The translations under genes were made by a program, and so were the position numbers. Below are positions 1-7,720 of a stretch of DNA of 64,000 nucleotides, piece after piece. The stretch is from Pseudomonas sp. URMO17WK12:I2. GTDB lineage: Bacteria > Pseudomonadota > Gammaproteobacteria > Pseudomonadales > Pseudomonadaceae. Location of the stretch: NCBI RefSeq assembly GCF_003253735.1, contig NZ_QKYW01000001.1, positions 434,001 to 498,000 on the forward strand, read 5' to 3'. The notes under the pieces were generated by a model. It saw only the letters and a list, made by a program, of their open reading frames with translations. It made no database searches and was not told the DNA's origin. Positions within the stretch are counted from its first letter, which is position 1. Each line of letters opens with the position of its first letter.

Positions 1-26
1 GGGCTGTGGTGGATTGCCGCAGCAGC

Positions 27-944
27 TTAACGGCGCCACGGCGCCTGCGCCAGCAACTCGGCACAGCGTGCCTGCACGAACTCGCGCAACAGGTGAACGG
101 GTTTGCTCAGCTGTTCACGGTGGGCACAGATCAGATTCAGCGGGGTCGGCTCACCCAGCACCGCGGGCAGCAGAATCTTCAGGCGCCCGGCGTGCACGTC
201 ACCGGCCACGTCCAGCCAGGATTTGTACACCACACCCGCCCCTGCCACTGCCCAGCGGCGCACCACGTCGGCATCGTCACTGAGCCGGTCACCGGCAACC
301 TGCAGGCTGTGCTCACCGTCAGCCTCATGAAAGCGCCAGCGCTCGTAGGCGCGGCCACCGAGCATGTAGATCAGGCAGTTGTGCTCGCGCAGGTCACTGA
401 TCTGCCGCGGCTCGCCATGGCGCTGCAGATAGGCAGGCGCGGCGCACAGCACCCGGCGATTGCCCGGCGCCACCGGCAGCGCCACCAGGCTCGAATCCTC
501 CGGCTCGCCATAGCGCAGGGCGATATCCACCCGCTCGCGAAACAGATCGGTAACCCGGTCGCCGAGCAGCAGGCGCAACTGCACCTGCGGGTGCACTTGC
601 ATAAAGGTGTCGAGCCACGGCAGCAAGGTATTGCGACCAAAATCCGACGGCACCGAGAGCTGCAGCGGCCCGCTGATCGCCGACTTGCTGCCGGCCAGTT
701 GCTGGCGCCCGGCCTCGAGGCTCTGCAGCACCTGGCGGGCGTGCACCAGGTAGGCCTCACCTTCGGTCGTCAGGCGCAGGCTGCGGGTCGAACGGGCAAA
801 CAGGCGTACCTGCAACGCGTGCTCCAGGCGTTTCAGCGCCGCACTGGCTACCGCAGGCGAGATATCGAGCAGGCGTGCGGCCGCCGACAGGCTGCCGACT
901 TCGGCAGTACGCACGAACACTTGCAGATCATCCAGACGCAACAC
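27..944 (-). CDS. LysR-family transcriptional regulator
   Basis: A 305-aa LysR-type regulator. The N-terminal winged helix-turn-helix covers about residues 1-60 (SLSAAARLLDISPAVAS is the recognition region). An effector-binding domain follows from about residue 90 to the end, the usual family length. It starts at GTG. It is transcribed away from the quinol monooxygenase/quinone reductase pair at 1.05-2.37 kb, the classic arrangement in which a LysR protein controls its divergent neighbours. An interrupted palindrome lies between them at 954-974. That it activates those two genes in response to a quinone or electrophile is inference from position; the effector cannot be read from sequence. Confidence 0.93.
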   Translation of the reverse strand: MLRLDDLQVFVRTAEVGSLSAAARLLDISPAVASAALKRLEHALQVRLFARSTRSLRLTTEGEAYLVHARQVLQSLEAGRQQLAGSKSAISGPLQLSVPSDFGRNTLLPWLDTFMQVHPQVQLRLLLGDRVTDLFRERVDIALRYGEPEDSSLVALPVAPGNRRVLCAAPAYLQRHGEPRQISDLREHNCLIYMLGGRAYERWRFHEADGEHSLQVAGDRLSDDADVVRRWAVAGAGVVYKSWLDVAGDVHAGRLKILLPAVLGEPTPLNLICAHREQLSKPVHLLREFVQARCAELLAQAPWRR

Positions 945-953
945 AGCCGCTCA

Positions 954-974
954 CTTTCAAAAAAATATTGAAAG
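954..974. promoter_or_regulatory. Interrupted palindrome, candidate LysR operator
   Basis: Perfect 7-bp arms CTTTCAA and TTGAAAG are separated by an A/T-only 7-bp spacer, in the gap between the divergent LysR gene and the monooxygenase gene. Its layout is that of the T-N11-A interrupted palindromes bound by LysR-type proteins. Function is inferred. Confidence 0.5.
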
Positions 975-1050
975 AGACTCTACTTGCATGCTGTTTTTCT
1001 TGCCACGCGAATAAACGAGCATGGCCCTACCTCAAGAATGGAGTTCCACC

Positions 1051-1338
1051 ATGACCCTGACACTGGTTGCCACCCTCACCGCCCGAAGCGGCCAGGCCGA
1101 CATCGTCGAAGCGGGTCTGCGCCAACTGGTCAGCGCCAGCCGCGCCGAAGCCGGCTGCCTGCAGTACGACCTGCACCGTCACCAGGACGATACCGATGTC
1201 TTCGTGATGATCGAGCAGTGGCAGGACAGCGCCGCCCTGACCTTTCACCAGAACACCGACCATTACCGCCACTTCAAGGCCTCCTGCGGCGAAGCGTTGC
1301 AGGATGTCGTCCTGCAACCCCTTAACCGTATCGCCTGA
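1051..1338 (+). CDS. Putative quinol monooxygenase (ABM domain)
   Basis: A 95-aa protein of the antibiotic-biosynthesis-monooxygenase (ABM/YgiN-like) family: one ferredoxin-like dimeric alpha+beta barrel domain. It has the typical AEAGCLQYDLHR strand and FVMIEQWQD segment. Members oxidise quinols or aromatic substrates without metal or flavin. I chose the ATG at 1051 because GGAG lies seven bases upstream; an upstream in-frame ATG at 1021 has no such site. It is followed 14 bp later by an NADPH:quinone-reductase-like gene, so the two probably form one transcript acting on quinones. It faces a LysR regulator. Confidence 0.85.
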   Translation: MTLTLVATLTARSGQADIVEAGLRQLVSASRAEAGCLQYDLHRHQDDTDVFVMIEQWQDSAALTFHQNTDHYRHFKASCGEALQDVVLQPLNRIA

Positions 1339-1352
1339 TTGCGAGGAAAACC

Positions 1353-2369
1353 ATGAAAGCCGTCGCCTACCACCAGTCATTGCCCATCGATAATCCCCAG
1401 GCCCTGCAGGACGTCCAACTGGATGCGCCAACACCCGGCCCGCGCGACCTGCTCGTCGAGGTGAAAGCCATCTCGGTCAACCCGGTGGACACCAAGATCC
1501 GTCGCAACGTGGCGCCCGAGGCCGGCCAGCCCAAGGTGCTCGGCTGGGATGCCACCGGCGTGGTCAAGGCTGTTGGCAGCGAGGTAACGCTGTTCAAGGT
1601 CGGTGACCAAGTGGCCTACGCCGGTGCCATCAACCGCGCCGGGGCCAACAGCGAGCTGCATGTGGTCGACGAGCGCATCGTCGGGCGCAAACCGGCCAGC
1701 CTGCCGTTCGCCGAAGCCGCTGCCCTGCCGCTGACCGCCATCACCGCCTGGGAACTGTTGTTCGACCGCCTGCAAGTGGCTGACGGCAGCGCCGATCAGG
1801 GCCAGAGCCTGCTGGTCATCGGCGCGGCCGGTGGCGTCGGTTCGATACTGGTGCAACTGGCCCGCCAGCTCACCGGGCTGACCGTGATCGGCACCGCTTC
1901 GCGCCCGGAAACCGAGGCCTGGGTACGCGAGCTCGGCGCCCACCACGTGATCGATCACCGCAAGCCGCTGAACGAAGAACTGGCGCGTATCGGCATCCCC
2001 CAGGTCACCCACGTAGCCAGCCTGACCCAGACCGACCAGCACTACGACGCCATCGTCGAAGCCCTCGCGCCGCAAGGCCGACTGGCCCTGATCGATGACC
2101 CGCTGCAGCCGCTGGACGTGATGAAGCTCAAGCGCAAGAGCATCTCCCTGCACTGGGAACTGATGTTCACCCGCTCGCTGTTCGAAACCGCCGACATGAT
2201 CGAACAGCACCGCCTGCTCAACCGCGTGGCCGACCTGGTCGACGCCGGCACCCTGAAAACCACCCTGGGCGAACACTTCGGCACCATCAATGCCGACAAC
2301 CTGCGCCGCGCCCATGCCCTGCTGGAAAGCGGCAAGGCCAAGGGCAAGATCGTGCTGGAAGGGTTTTGA
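1353..2369 (+). CDS. Zinc-type alcohol dehydrogenase-like / quinone reductase (MDR superfamily)
   Basis: A 338-aa medium-chain dehydrogenase/reductase. An N-terminal GroES-like fold (about 1-130) contains the VNPVDTKIR segment typical of quinone oxidoreductases. The Rossmann domain carries VIGAAGGVGSILVQLAR for NAD(P)H at about residues 154-170. Although the subfamily is often named zinc-binding, the catalytic zinc ligands of true alcohol dehydrogenases are not apparent, so NADPH-dependent quinone or enone reduction is more likely. It lies 14 bp after the ABM monooxygenase gene with AGGAAAACC before its ATG, and is probably cotranscribed under the divergent LysR regulator. Confidence 0.88.
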   Translation: MKAVAYHQSLPIDNPQALQDVQLDAPTPGPRDLLVEVKAISVNPVDTKIRRNVAPEAGQPKVLGWDATGVVKAVGSEVTLFKVGDQVAYAGAINRAGANSELHVVDERIVGRKPASLPFAEAAALPLTAITAWELLFDRLQVADGSADQGQSLLVIGAAGGVGSILVQLARQLTGLTVIGTASRPETEAWVRELGAHHVIDHRKPLNEELARIGIPQVTHVASLTQTDQHYDAIVEALAPQGRLALIDDPLQPLDVMKLKRKSISLHWELMFTRSLFETADMIEQHRLLNRVADLVDAGTLKTTLGEHFGTINADNLRRAHALLESGKAKGKIVLEGF

Positions 2370-2376
2370 AGCTCCC

Positions 2377-2636
2377 GTAGGGTGGGTTAGCGACGCCAGA
2401 CATAGCCGTATCAGCCTCCGCCATTTTGGTGCGTCGCGTAACCCACCAGCCGATAGCAGCCATGACGCTCATGGTGGGTTACGGCGCATCGCCTTCCGCA
2501 CAATCCTGAACATCTCTAACAGGCGCCTCACCCACCCTACGAAATCGAGGCAAACCCGCAGACGTAGGGTGGGTGGAGCGCCGCGTGGCACGATTTCAAA
2601 AATCCCACCTAACCAAGACGCGTCGCGCAACCCACC
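2377..2636. repeat. Cluster of GTAGGGTGGGTTA-type intergenic repeats
   Basis: The 295-bp gap between the dehydrogenase and phuW holds at least six copies, in both orientations, of a short repeat built on GTAGGGTGGGTTA plus GCGACGC. Forward-type copies start near 2377, 2472 and 2563; reverse copies (CGCGTAACCCACC and variants) lie near 2431-2447, 2529-2541 and 2620-2636. Adjacent copies form inverted pairs able to fold into hairpins. No convincing gene is present. The same core recurs at 28.4 kb. This looks like a REP-like extragenic family. Confidence 0.75.
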
Positions 2637-2664
2637 AAGCGGTATCGACCGCCGGGAGCGTCGC

Positions 2665-3549
2665 CTACCGAAACTGCGCGCAATGATCCTCGGGTGGCAG
2701 CGCGGCGGTGTACCACACATAGTCCGCCTGCTCGGCGGTCACCGGTTTGCCGACTTCGGACAGGATCAGTACCTGAGTGCTGCTCGGCGCACCCAGGTCA
2801 CGCAGGTGCAGCGGCACGCCCAGATCCTGGCGCACATGGTAGGCGCCGGCCAGTAGCATTGCCGGCAGCGGCGCCTTCAACAGTTGCTCGGCCATGCGCC
2901 GGTCGCGCTGTTGCTGCACCGCCAGCATCGCCGGCAACTGGCTGATCGGCAGCTTGTCGCAGTGCGACTCGCGAATCTGCGCCAGCAGCGGCTCCTGTAC
3001 CGCCGCGGCGGTCGAGGCCTTGCCTCGCAGCAGCGGTTGCTGGCGGTAGATGGCCATGATCTCGGCCCAGTCGAGATTCGCGGCACGCAGGGGGTAATCC
3101 TGGGCCAGACCATGGTGCACGATTGGCCCATAGAGCGCCCACGGCCAACCGTTGCTCCACTCCAGCGCCTTGGGCAGATCGGCGATCTGCAGGCCTTCGC
3201 GCAACTGCTGCTTCACGTCGTCGACCTGTGGCTGCTGGCTGGCCGCGAGCATTTCCAGCAGCAGGCTGCCCTGGGGTCGTCGTGCTTCGAGGGCACCCAG
3301 CAGCCAGAGCTGCAGGGCGTGGTGATCCGGGTTGTCATGCTGCTCGCCAACCAGCACCCGCGGCGCCGTTGCCAACCGTGTGACAAGCTGCTCGGGCGTC
3401 AGGTGCGTGCCGCTGCGCAGGGCGATGATCTGCCCCAGGTCGGCGTGCTCACGGCCATCTGGGCTTTGCCACTGGGGCACTGGCGCAAGGGCCGGCTGAC
3501 TTTGGCAGGCGGCGAGCAACAGCAGTACAGATAACAACAATGTACGCAT
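2665..3549 (-). CDS. phuW: PhuW, ChaN-family haem-associated lipoprotein
   Basis: A 294-aa lipoprotein of the ChaN/Tiki-like family. A lipobox (LLLAAC, Cys15) ends the signal peptide, so the protein should be lipid-anchored. The family's histidine/acid-rich segment VGEQHDNPDHHALQLWLLG is present near residues 69-87. ChaN proteins bind haem and are found with haem-uptake systems; the exact role is unsettled. It is the last gene of the phuSTUVW block, but about 150 bp separate it from phuV and that space is filled by an inverted-repeat element, whereas the upstream genes overlap. AAAGGAG precedes the ATG and lies inside a potential small hairpin. Confidence 0.88.
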   Translation of the reverse strand: MRTLLLSVLLLLAACQSQPALAPVPQWQSPDGREHADLGQIIALRSGTHLTPEQLVTRLATAPRVLVGEQHDNPDHHALQLWLLGALEARRPQGSLLLEMLAASQQPQVDDVKQQLREGLQIADLPKALEWSNGWPWALYGPIVHHGLAQDYPLRAANLDWAEIMAIYRQQPLLRGKASTAAAVQEPLLAQIRESHCDKLPISQLPAMLAVQQQRDRRMAEQLLKAPLPAMLLAGAYHVRQDLGVPLHLRDLGAPSSTQVLILSEVGKPVTAEQADYVWYTAALPPEDHCAQFR

Positions 3550-3550
3550 C

Positions 3551-3567
3551 GGTTCTCCTTTAGAACC
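3551..3567 (-). promoter_or_regulatory. Potential Shine-Dalgarno-masking hairpin of phuW
   Basis: On the transcript the leader reads GGTTCT-AAAGG-AGAACC directly before the phuW ATG: a perfect 6-bp stem whose loop and 3' arm contain the AAAGGAG ribosome-binding site. The 5' arm is the end of the adjacent inverted-repeat element and can alternatively pair with that element's far end. Mutually exclusive folding is visible in sequence; regulation is inferred. Confidence 0.45.
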
Positions 3568-3703
3568 AGTTCACGATCTCGCGAGCTAGAGCCATACAAG
3601 GCAAAAACAGGCGAGGAAGCGGAGTTTACGAGTTGTAAATGAGCATTCCGAGCCTGTTTTTAACGCAGTACGGCCGACGCGCAGCAGATCGTGAACAGGT
3701 TCT
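3562..3703. repeat. MITE-like inverted-repeat element between phuV and phuW
   Basis: A 142-bp non-coding element with 18-bp terminal inverted repeats that match at 17 of 18 positions: 3562-3579 (AGAACCAGTTCACGATCT) and 3686-3703. Inside are a perfect nested pair AAAAACAGGC (3603-3612) / GCCTGTTTTT (3652-3661) and a central TTTAC/GTAAA pair, so the whole element can fold into one long hairpin. It begins within the phuV TAA codon and ends exactly at the phuW ribosome-binding site. I recognise the type as a dispersed Pseudomonas extragenic element from memory. A diverged relative is at 62.9-63.0 kb. Confidence 0.75.
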
Positions 3704-4470
3704 TAGCGAGCAACGATCAACGGATGCCCACGCTCGGGATGCTGCTGCACCAGCACCTCGAGGCCGAACACCGCCTGTAGCGGTTCGGCACGCAACACCT
3801 CGGCGGGCAGGCCGACGGCGTGCGTGCGGCCATCGTTGAGTAACAGCAGGCGATCGCAGTAGCGCGCCGCCAGATTCAGGTCATGGAGAATGACCAGCAC
3901 CGCGGCGCCCTGTTCGGCGAAACGGTGCACCGCCTGCAAGGTGGTGTGCTGGTGCAGCGGGTCGAGCATGGAGGTGGGTTCGTCGAGCAACAGCGTCTGT
4001 TCCGCGCCCCCCGGCCACAACTGCGCCAGCACCCGCGCCAGGTGCACGCGCTGACGCTCGCCACCGGACAGTTCCAGGTAGCTGCGCTCAGCCAGGTGCT
4101 CGGCATCGGCGGCCTGCAGCGCCTCGCGGACGATCTGCGCATCGCGCTCGCGGCCGGTGTCGTGGGGCATACGGCCCATCATCACCACATCACCGACGGC
4201 AAAACCGAAGCTCAGCGACGAACTCTGCGGCAGCACCGCCAGGCGACGTGCGCGCTCCGTGCCGTGCCAATCCTGCAACGGGCGCCCGTCCAGGGTGACC
4301 TCGCCCGCGGCCGGGCTCAGCTCGCCGCACAGCGCACCGAGCAAGGTGCTCTTGCCGGCGCCATTGGGGCCAAGCACACCGAGCACCTGGCCTGGCTGCA
4401 GCCCGAGGTCGATATCGACCAGCACCTGTTTGCTGCCACGCAGGATCGACAGCTTGTGTGCGCAGAGCAT
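3703..4470 (-). CDS. phuV: Haem ABC transporter ATP-binding protein PhuV
   Basis: A 255-aa ABC ATPase of the FecE/HmuV type. Walker [10 protein letters not shown] is near residue 34, the signature is LSGGERQRV, Walker B is LLLDEP and the switch His follows in VILHDLN. It energises haem import across the inner membrane with the PhuU permease and the PhuT binding protein. Its start overlaps the phuU stop (TGATG), so translation is likely coupled. Its TAA stop coincides with the end of the inverted-repeat element that separates it from phuW. Confidence 0.94.
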   Translation of the reverse strand: MLCAHKLSILRGSKQVLVDIDLGLQPGQVLGVLGPNGAGKSTLLGALCGELSPAAGEVTLDGRPLQDWHGTERARRLAVLPQSSSLSFGFAVGDVVMMGRMPHDTGRERDAQIVREALQAADAEHLAERSYLELSGGERQRVHLARVLAQLWPGGAEQTLLLDEPTSMLDPLHQHTTLQAVHRFAEQGAAVLVILHDLNLAARYCDRLLLLNDGRTHAVGLPAEVLRAEPLQAVFGLEVLVQQHPERGHPLIVAR

Positions 4471-5507
4471 CAGGTGCGCCCCCGCAGCAGCAGATAAAGA
4501 AAGAACGGCGCACCGATCAAGGCGGTGACGATGCCGATGGGCAGCTCGGCCGGCGACAGGATCAGCCGGGCGAACAGGTCGGCCAACAGCAGCAGGCTCG
4601 CGCCCGCCAAGGCAGAAGCGGGCAACAGCACGCGGTGATCGGGCCCCACCAGCAGGCGCACCAGATGGGGAACGACCAGTCCGATAAAGCCGATCATGCC
4701 CGCTGCTGCCACCGCCGCGCCGACACCCAGCGCGGTGCAGAACACCAGCTCGCGCTTGAGCCGCTCAACCGCCACGCCCAGGTGGCGCGCCTCGGACTCG
4801 CCGAGCAGCAGCGCATTCAGCGCCTGGGCACGGCGCGGCAGCCATAGAGCCACTGCCAGGGTCACCAGCAGCAATGGCCACAGCCGCGCATAGCTGGCGC
4901 CGTTGAGGCTGCCGAGGTTCCAGAAGGTCAGGGTGCGCAGGGTGGCGTCATCGGCCAGGTAGGTGAACAGGCCGATGCAGGCGAACGCCAGCGCGTTGAG
5001 GGCGATACCGGCGAGCAGCATGGTGGTGACGCTGGTCTGCCCGTTGCGGCGGCCAAGGCGATAGACCAGCGACGTCACCACCAGGCCACCGAGAAAGGCG
5101 CACAGCGACAGCAGATAAGGCGCAAACACCTCCGGCATCCCACCCAAGGCCGCACCACCGACGATGGCAACGGCCGCGCCAAGCGCCGCGCCACTGGACA
5201 CACCGATCAGCCCGGGGTCGGCCAGCGGGTTGCGAAACAGGCCCTGCATCGCCACGCCGCACAAGGCCAGCACCGCGCCAACCGCAAGGCCCAGCAAGGT
5301 GCGCGGCATACGAATCTGCCCAAGGATCAGCTCCGCTTGCTGCAGGCCATCGGCTGCCAGCGGCGCACCGGCCAGGCGCAAGGCGGCTCGCAGGGTGTCA
5401 CCCAACGGCAGGCTCACGGGGCCGAGCGCCAGCGACAGCCACAAGGCAAGCGCCAGCAGCAGGCCCAGTGCGACAAACAGTGAGCGCGGGCTGATGACGG
5501 CCTTCAT
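4470..5507 (-). CDS. phuU: Haem ABC transporter permease PhuU
   Basis: A 345-aa inner-membrane permease of the FecCD/BtuC family, hydrophobic throughout with about ten predicted membrane segments. The family's coupling region [19 protein letters not shown] is near residues 89-107. A first membrane helix follows the short basic N-terminus. With PhuV it forms the U2V2 haem importer fed by periplasmic PhuT. It overlaps phuT by the tetranucleotide ATGA and phuV by one base, which marks a tightly coupled operon. Confidence 0.94.
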   Translation of the reverse strand: MKAVISPRSLFVALGLLLALALWLSLALGPVSLPLGDTLRAALRLAGAPLAADGLQQAELILGQIRMPRTLLGLAVGAVLALCGVAMQGLFRNPLADPGLIGVSSGAALGAAVAIVGGAALGGMPEVFAPYLLSLCAFLGGLVVTSLVYRLGRRNGQTSVTTMLLAGIALNALAFACIGLFTYLADDATLRTLTFWNLGSLNGASYARLWPLLLVTLAVALWLPRRAQALNALLLGESEARHLGVAVERLKRELVFCTALGVGAAVAAAGMIGFIGLVVPHLVRLLVGPDHRVLLPASALAGASLLLLADLFARLILSPAELPIGIVTALIGAPFFLYLLLRGRT

Positions 5508-6391
5508 GGTGTGGCGGGTTTGAGCGGCGCGCGGCCTGGGTAGAAGGCGGCGGAAAGCTCGGCGAGGCCTGCCGGAATACGCGGGCCGAGGCCGCCGACC
5601 AGCAGGGTCGGGTCGATGGCCACCAGGCGCCCTGCCTTGCCGGCCTTGGTCGAGGCCAGCGCCGGGTTCTGCTCCAGCAGCGCCTGCCTGGCTTCATCAC
5701 CGCTGAGGCGGCGGTCGGCGAAAATCACCACCTCGGGATCCAGCGCCAAAAGCGCTTCGCTGGACAGCGCCTTGTAGCCATCATGGGTGGTCAGGTTCTT
5801 GCCGCCCGCCCGCTCGATCACCCAGGCAGCGGCAGTGTCCTTCCCGCCCGCCATGGGGCTGCTCCCCGCATGACCGAGCAACAGCAGAACGGTCGGCGCG
5901 CGGTTTTCAGCCTGGGCCTTCACGACCCAGGCAGCCTGTTCTTTCAAGCGAGCCTGATAGGCCGCGAACGCGCTCTCGGCACGCGCCTCATCCCCCAGCA
6001 ATGCACCAATGCGTTTGAGGTTGCCATGCAGCACCTGCAGATCGGCCTCGGCGGGCAAGGTTTCGACCTTCACCCCCGCCGCCGCGAGTTGGACCAGCAC
6101 CGGTGGCGGGCCCATTTCCTCGGTGCCCAGCAGCACGTGCGGGCGCAAGGCGAGGATGCCCTCGGCAGCCAGCTGGCGCTGGTAACCCACGCTCGGCAGC
6201 TTCTGCAGCGAGGCCGGGTGCCGGCTGGTGGTGTCGACACCGACCAGTTTGTCTTCACCACCGAGTTCGACCACCCATTCGCTCAACGAGCCACCGGCAC
6301 TGACCCAGCGCTGCGGCAGGTTGTCGGCGTTCACCGCCAGCGGCGACAACAGGCTGGCGAACAGGGCGAATACGGCAAGGTGGCGGGTCAT
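5504..6391 (-). CDS. phuT: Periplasmic haem-binding protein PhuT
   Basis: A 295-aa class III (helical-backbone) substrate-binding protein. A signal peptide covers about residues 1-22 (cleavage near VNADN), followed by two lobes. Tyr70, in SVGYQRQLAAEGILALRP, sits where the haem-ligating tyrosine of P. aeruginosa PhuT (Tyr71, from memory) is expected, which supports haem rather than cobalamin or siderophore binding. It lies between phuS and phuU; the 72-bp gap to phuS contrasts with the overlaps downstream. Confidence 0.93.
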   Translation of the reverse strand: MTRHLAVFALFASLLSPLAVNADNLPQRWVSAGGSLSEWVVELGGEDKLVGVDTTSRHPASLQKLPSVGYQRQLAAEGILALRPHVLLGTEEMGPPPVLVQLAAAGVKVETLPAEADLQVLHGNLKRIGALLGDEARAESAFAAYQARLKEQAAWVVKAQAENRAPTVLLLLGHAGSSPMAGGKDTAAAWVIERAGGKNLTTHDGYKALSSEALLALDPEVVIFADRRLSGDEARQALLEQNPALASTKAGKAGRLVAIDPTLLVGGLGPRIPAGLAELSAAFYPGRAPLKPATP

Positions 6392-6463
6392 GGAGCAACT
6401 CCGGAATCAGGATTCGTATCTGGCATTGTGGATATGCAGGCGGCCAGGGCAGGCAATGTAGCG

Positions 6464-7525
6464 TCAGGCCGGCAGGGCTGGGGTTTGCTCGGCCAGGCGC
6501 CGCCAGTCGTCGCGCTCCGGCACGCCCGGCTTGCGCGCGCCGAACAGCTGGACGATCAGCTCGCCCTTGGCGTCGAACGCTTCCCAGCTGGTAATCACCC
6601 CATCCGTGCTTGGCTTGCGCACGCGCCACAGCGCGTGAACCTCATTGGCCTTGAGGTGCAGGTTGAACTGCGGGTCCAGCACGTTGAACCAGGTGTCCAT
6701 CCACTTCAGGTTGCTGACCGGACCGGTGTGGATCTGGATGCAGTGACGGTTGCCGACGAACACCATGATCGGCACCTCGGCCGCCGCCGCGCGCTCGAAC
6801 AGCCCAGGCAAGGCGTCGGGCGCCAGCGGCTCGGCCCACTCGCGCCCGGCCAGACGCAGGGCCTGGGTGCGGTTTGCGCCATGGTTTTTCAGCAGGGCGA
6901 AGAAATGATGGGTGTCCTTCAGCGCCGCCCAGCCGGCGCGTAGCGATTCACCGTCGATGGCTTCATCCGCCTGCACGGCTGCGGGCTCCGGCATGGGCTT
7001 GAGTGCCAGCTCGGTACTTTGCTGCTCATCACCAAAGCGTGCGACCAGCGGCTCCCAGGCGGCCAGCTCACTGTGTTCGGTGAGATAGACCTTGTGCACG
7101 GCGGCGCCCTGGTGATCGAACACCTGGACGCTGCGCAGCACGCCGCGTGGCGTCTGCTCGGCCACCGCAAAGACGCTGGCCCAGCCGCCGAGGAACAGCC
7201 GCAGGTCGATATCCGCTGACACCACCAGGCCCATCTGGCCATTACCGGCAATGGTCACCTCGCGGTAGACGCCCTTGCGCTCATGCACGCAGGACTCGTT
7301 GCGGGTCAGCGCCATCACCTGGCCGAGCTCGCCGAGCGCCGGCAGCAAAGCCGCCCAGTCAGCACGCAGACGCACGGTATCCACGCCCAGGCGGCTGGCC
7401 GTCAGCTCGCCCTCGCTGACACCCAGCTGCGCCGCGGCATCCCGGGCCCGCAGGTGCGGCTGCTCGGCGCGCAGGTCTTGCCAGGCGGCATACAGGCCTT
7501 CGCCAGCGACGGATAGATCACTCAT
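6464..7525 (-). CDS. phuS: Cytoplasmic haem-binding/chaperone protein PhuS
   Basis: A 353-aa HemS/ChuX-family protein with two repeated halves, the length of P. aeruginosa PhuS. It receives imported haem and hands it to haem oxygenase. A His-His pair near residues 206-207 (KDTHHFFALL) lies where the axial haem ligand of PhuS (His209/210) is expected. The conserved FVGNRHCIQIHTGPV segment is in the second half. I chose the ATG at 7525 because AAGGAG lies eight bases upstream; an in-frame ATG eight codons earlier lacks a site. First gene of phuSTUVW, divergent from phuR with a Fur-like site between. Confidence 0.94.
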   Translation of the reverse strand: MSDLSVAGEGLYAAWQDLRAEQPHLRARDAAAQLGVSEGELTASRLGVDTVRLRADWAALLPALGELGQVMALTRNESCVHERKGVYREVTIAGNGQMGLVVSADIDLRLFLGGWASVFAVAEQTPRGVLRSVQVFDHQGAAVHKVYLTEHSELAAWEPLVARFGDEQQSTELALKPMPEPAAVQADEAIDGESLRAGWAALKDTHHFFALLKNHGANRTQALRLAGREWAEPLAPDALPGLFERAAAAEVPIMVFVGNRHCIQIHTGPVSNLKWMDTWFNVLDPQFNLHLKANEVHALWRVRKPSTDGVITSWEAFDAKGELIVQLFGARKPGVPERDDWRRLAEQTPALPA

Positions 7526-7647
7526 CACACCAACTCCTTGTGGGCCCATCGACAGGCGGGCGCCATGAATTGAAAAGGGTAAACGCCTTGCACGGCGAGC
7601 GATACCGCTAACAGTCGGCGAATCCTAATCGACAAATAATCTCTTTT

Positions 7648-7666
7648 ACAAATAAGAATCATTAAT
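7648..7666. promoter_or_regulatory. Fur-box-like sequence between phuS and phuR
   Basis: ACAAATAAGAATCATTAAT matches the 19-bp Fur consensus at 12 positions, with the best fit over GAATCATT, inside a strongly A/T-rich stretch (7627-7672) of an otherwise GC-rich region. It lies between the divergent phuS and phuR starts, where iron-dependent repression is known in Pseudomonas. The site assignment is by eye. Confidence 0.55.
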
Positions 7667-7720
7667 ATTTAATCAGCCGCCACGTCACTCCCGTAGTCCG
7701 GCATGATCAAGGAGAACTGC

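Noticed and set aside
2290..2856. An open frame running through the repeat cluster into phuW
   Set aside because: It consists mostly of translated intergenic repeats and antisense phuW, with no start site.
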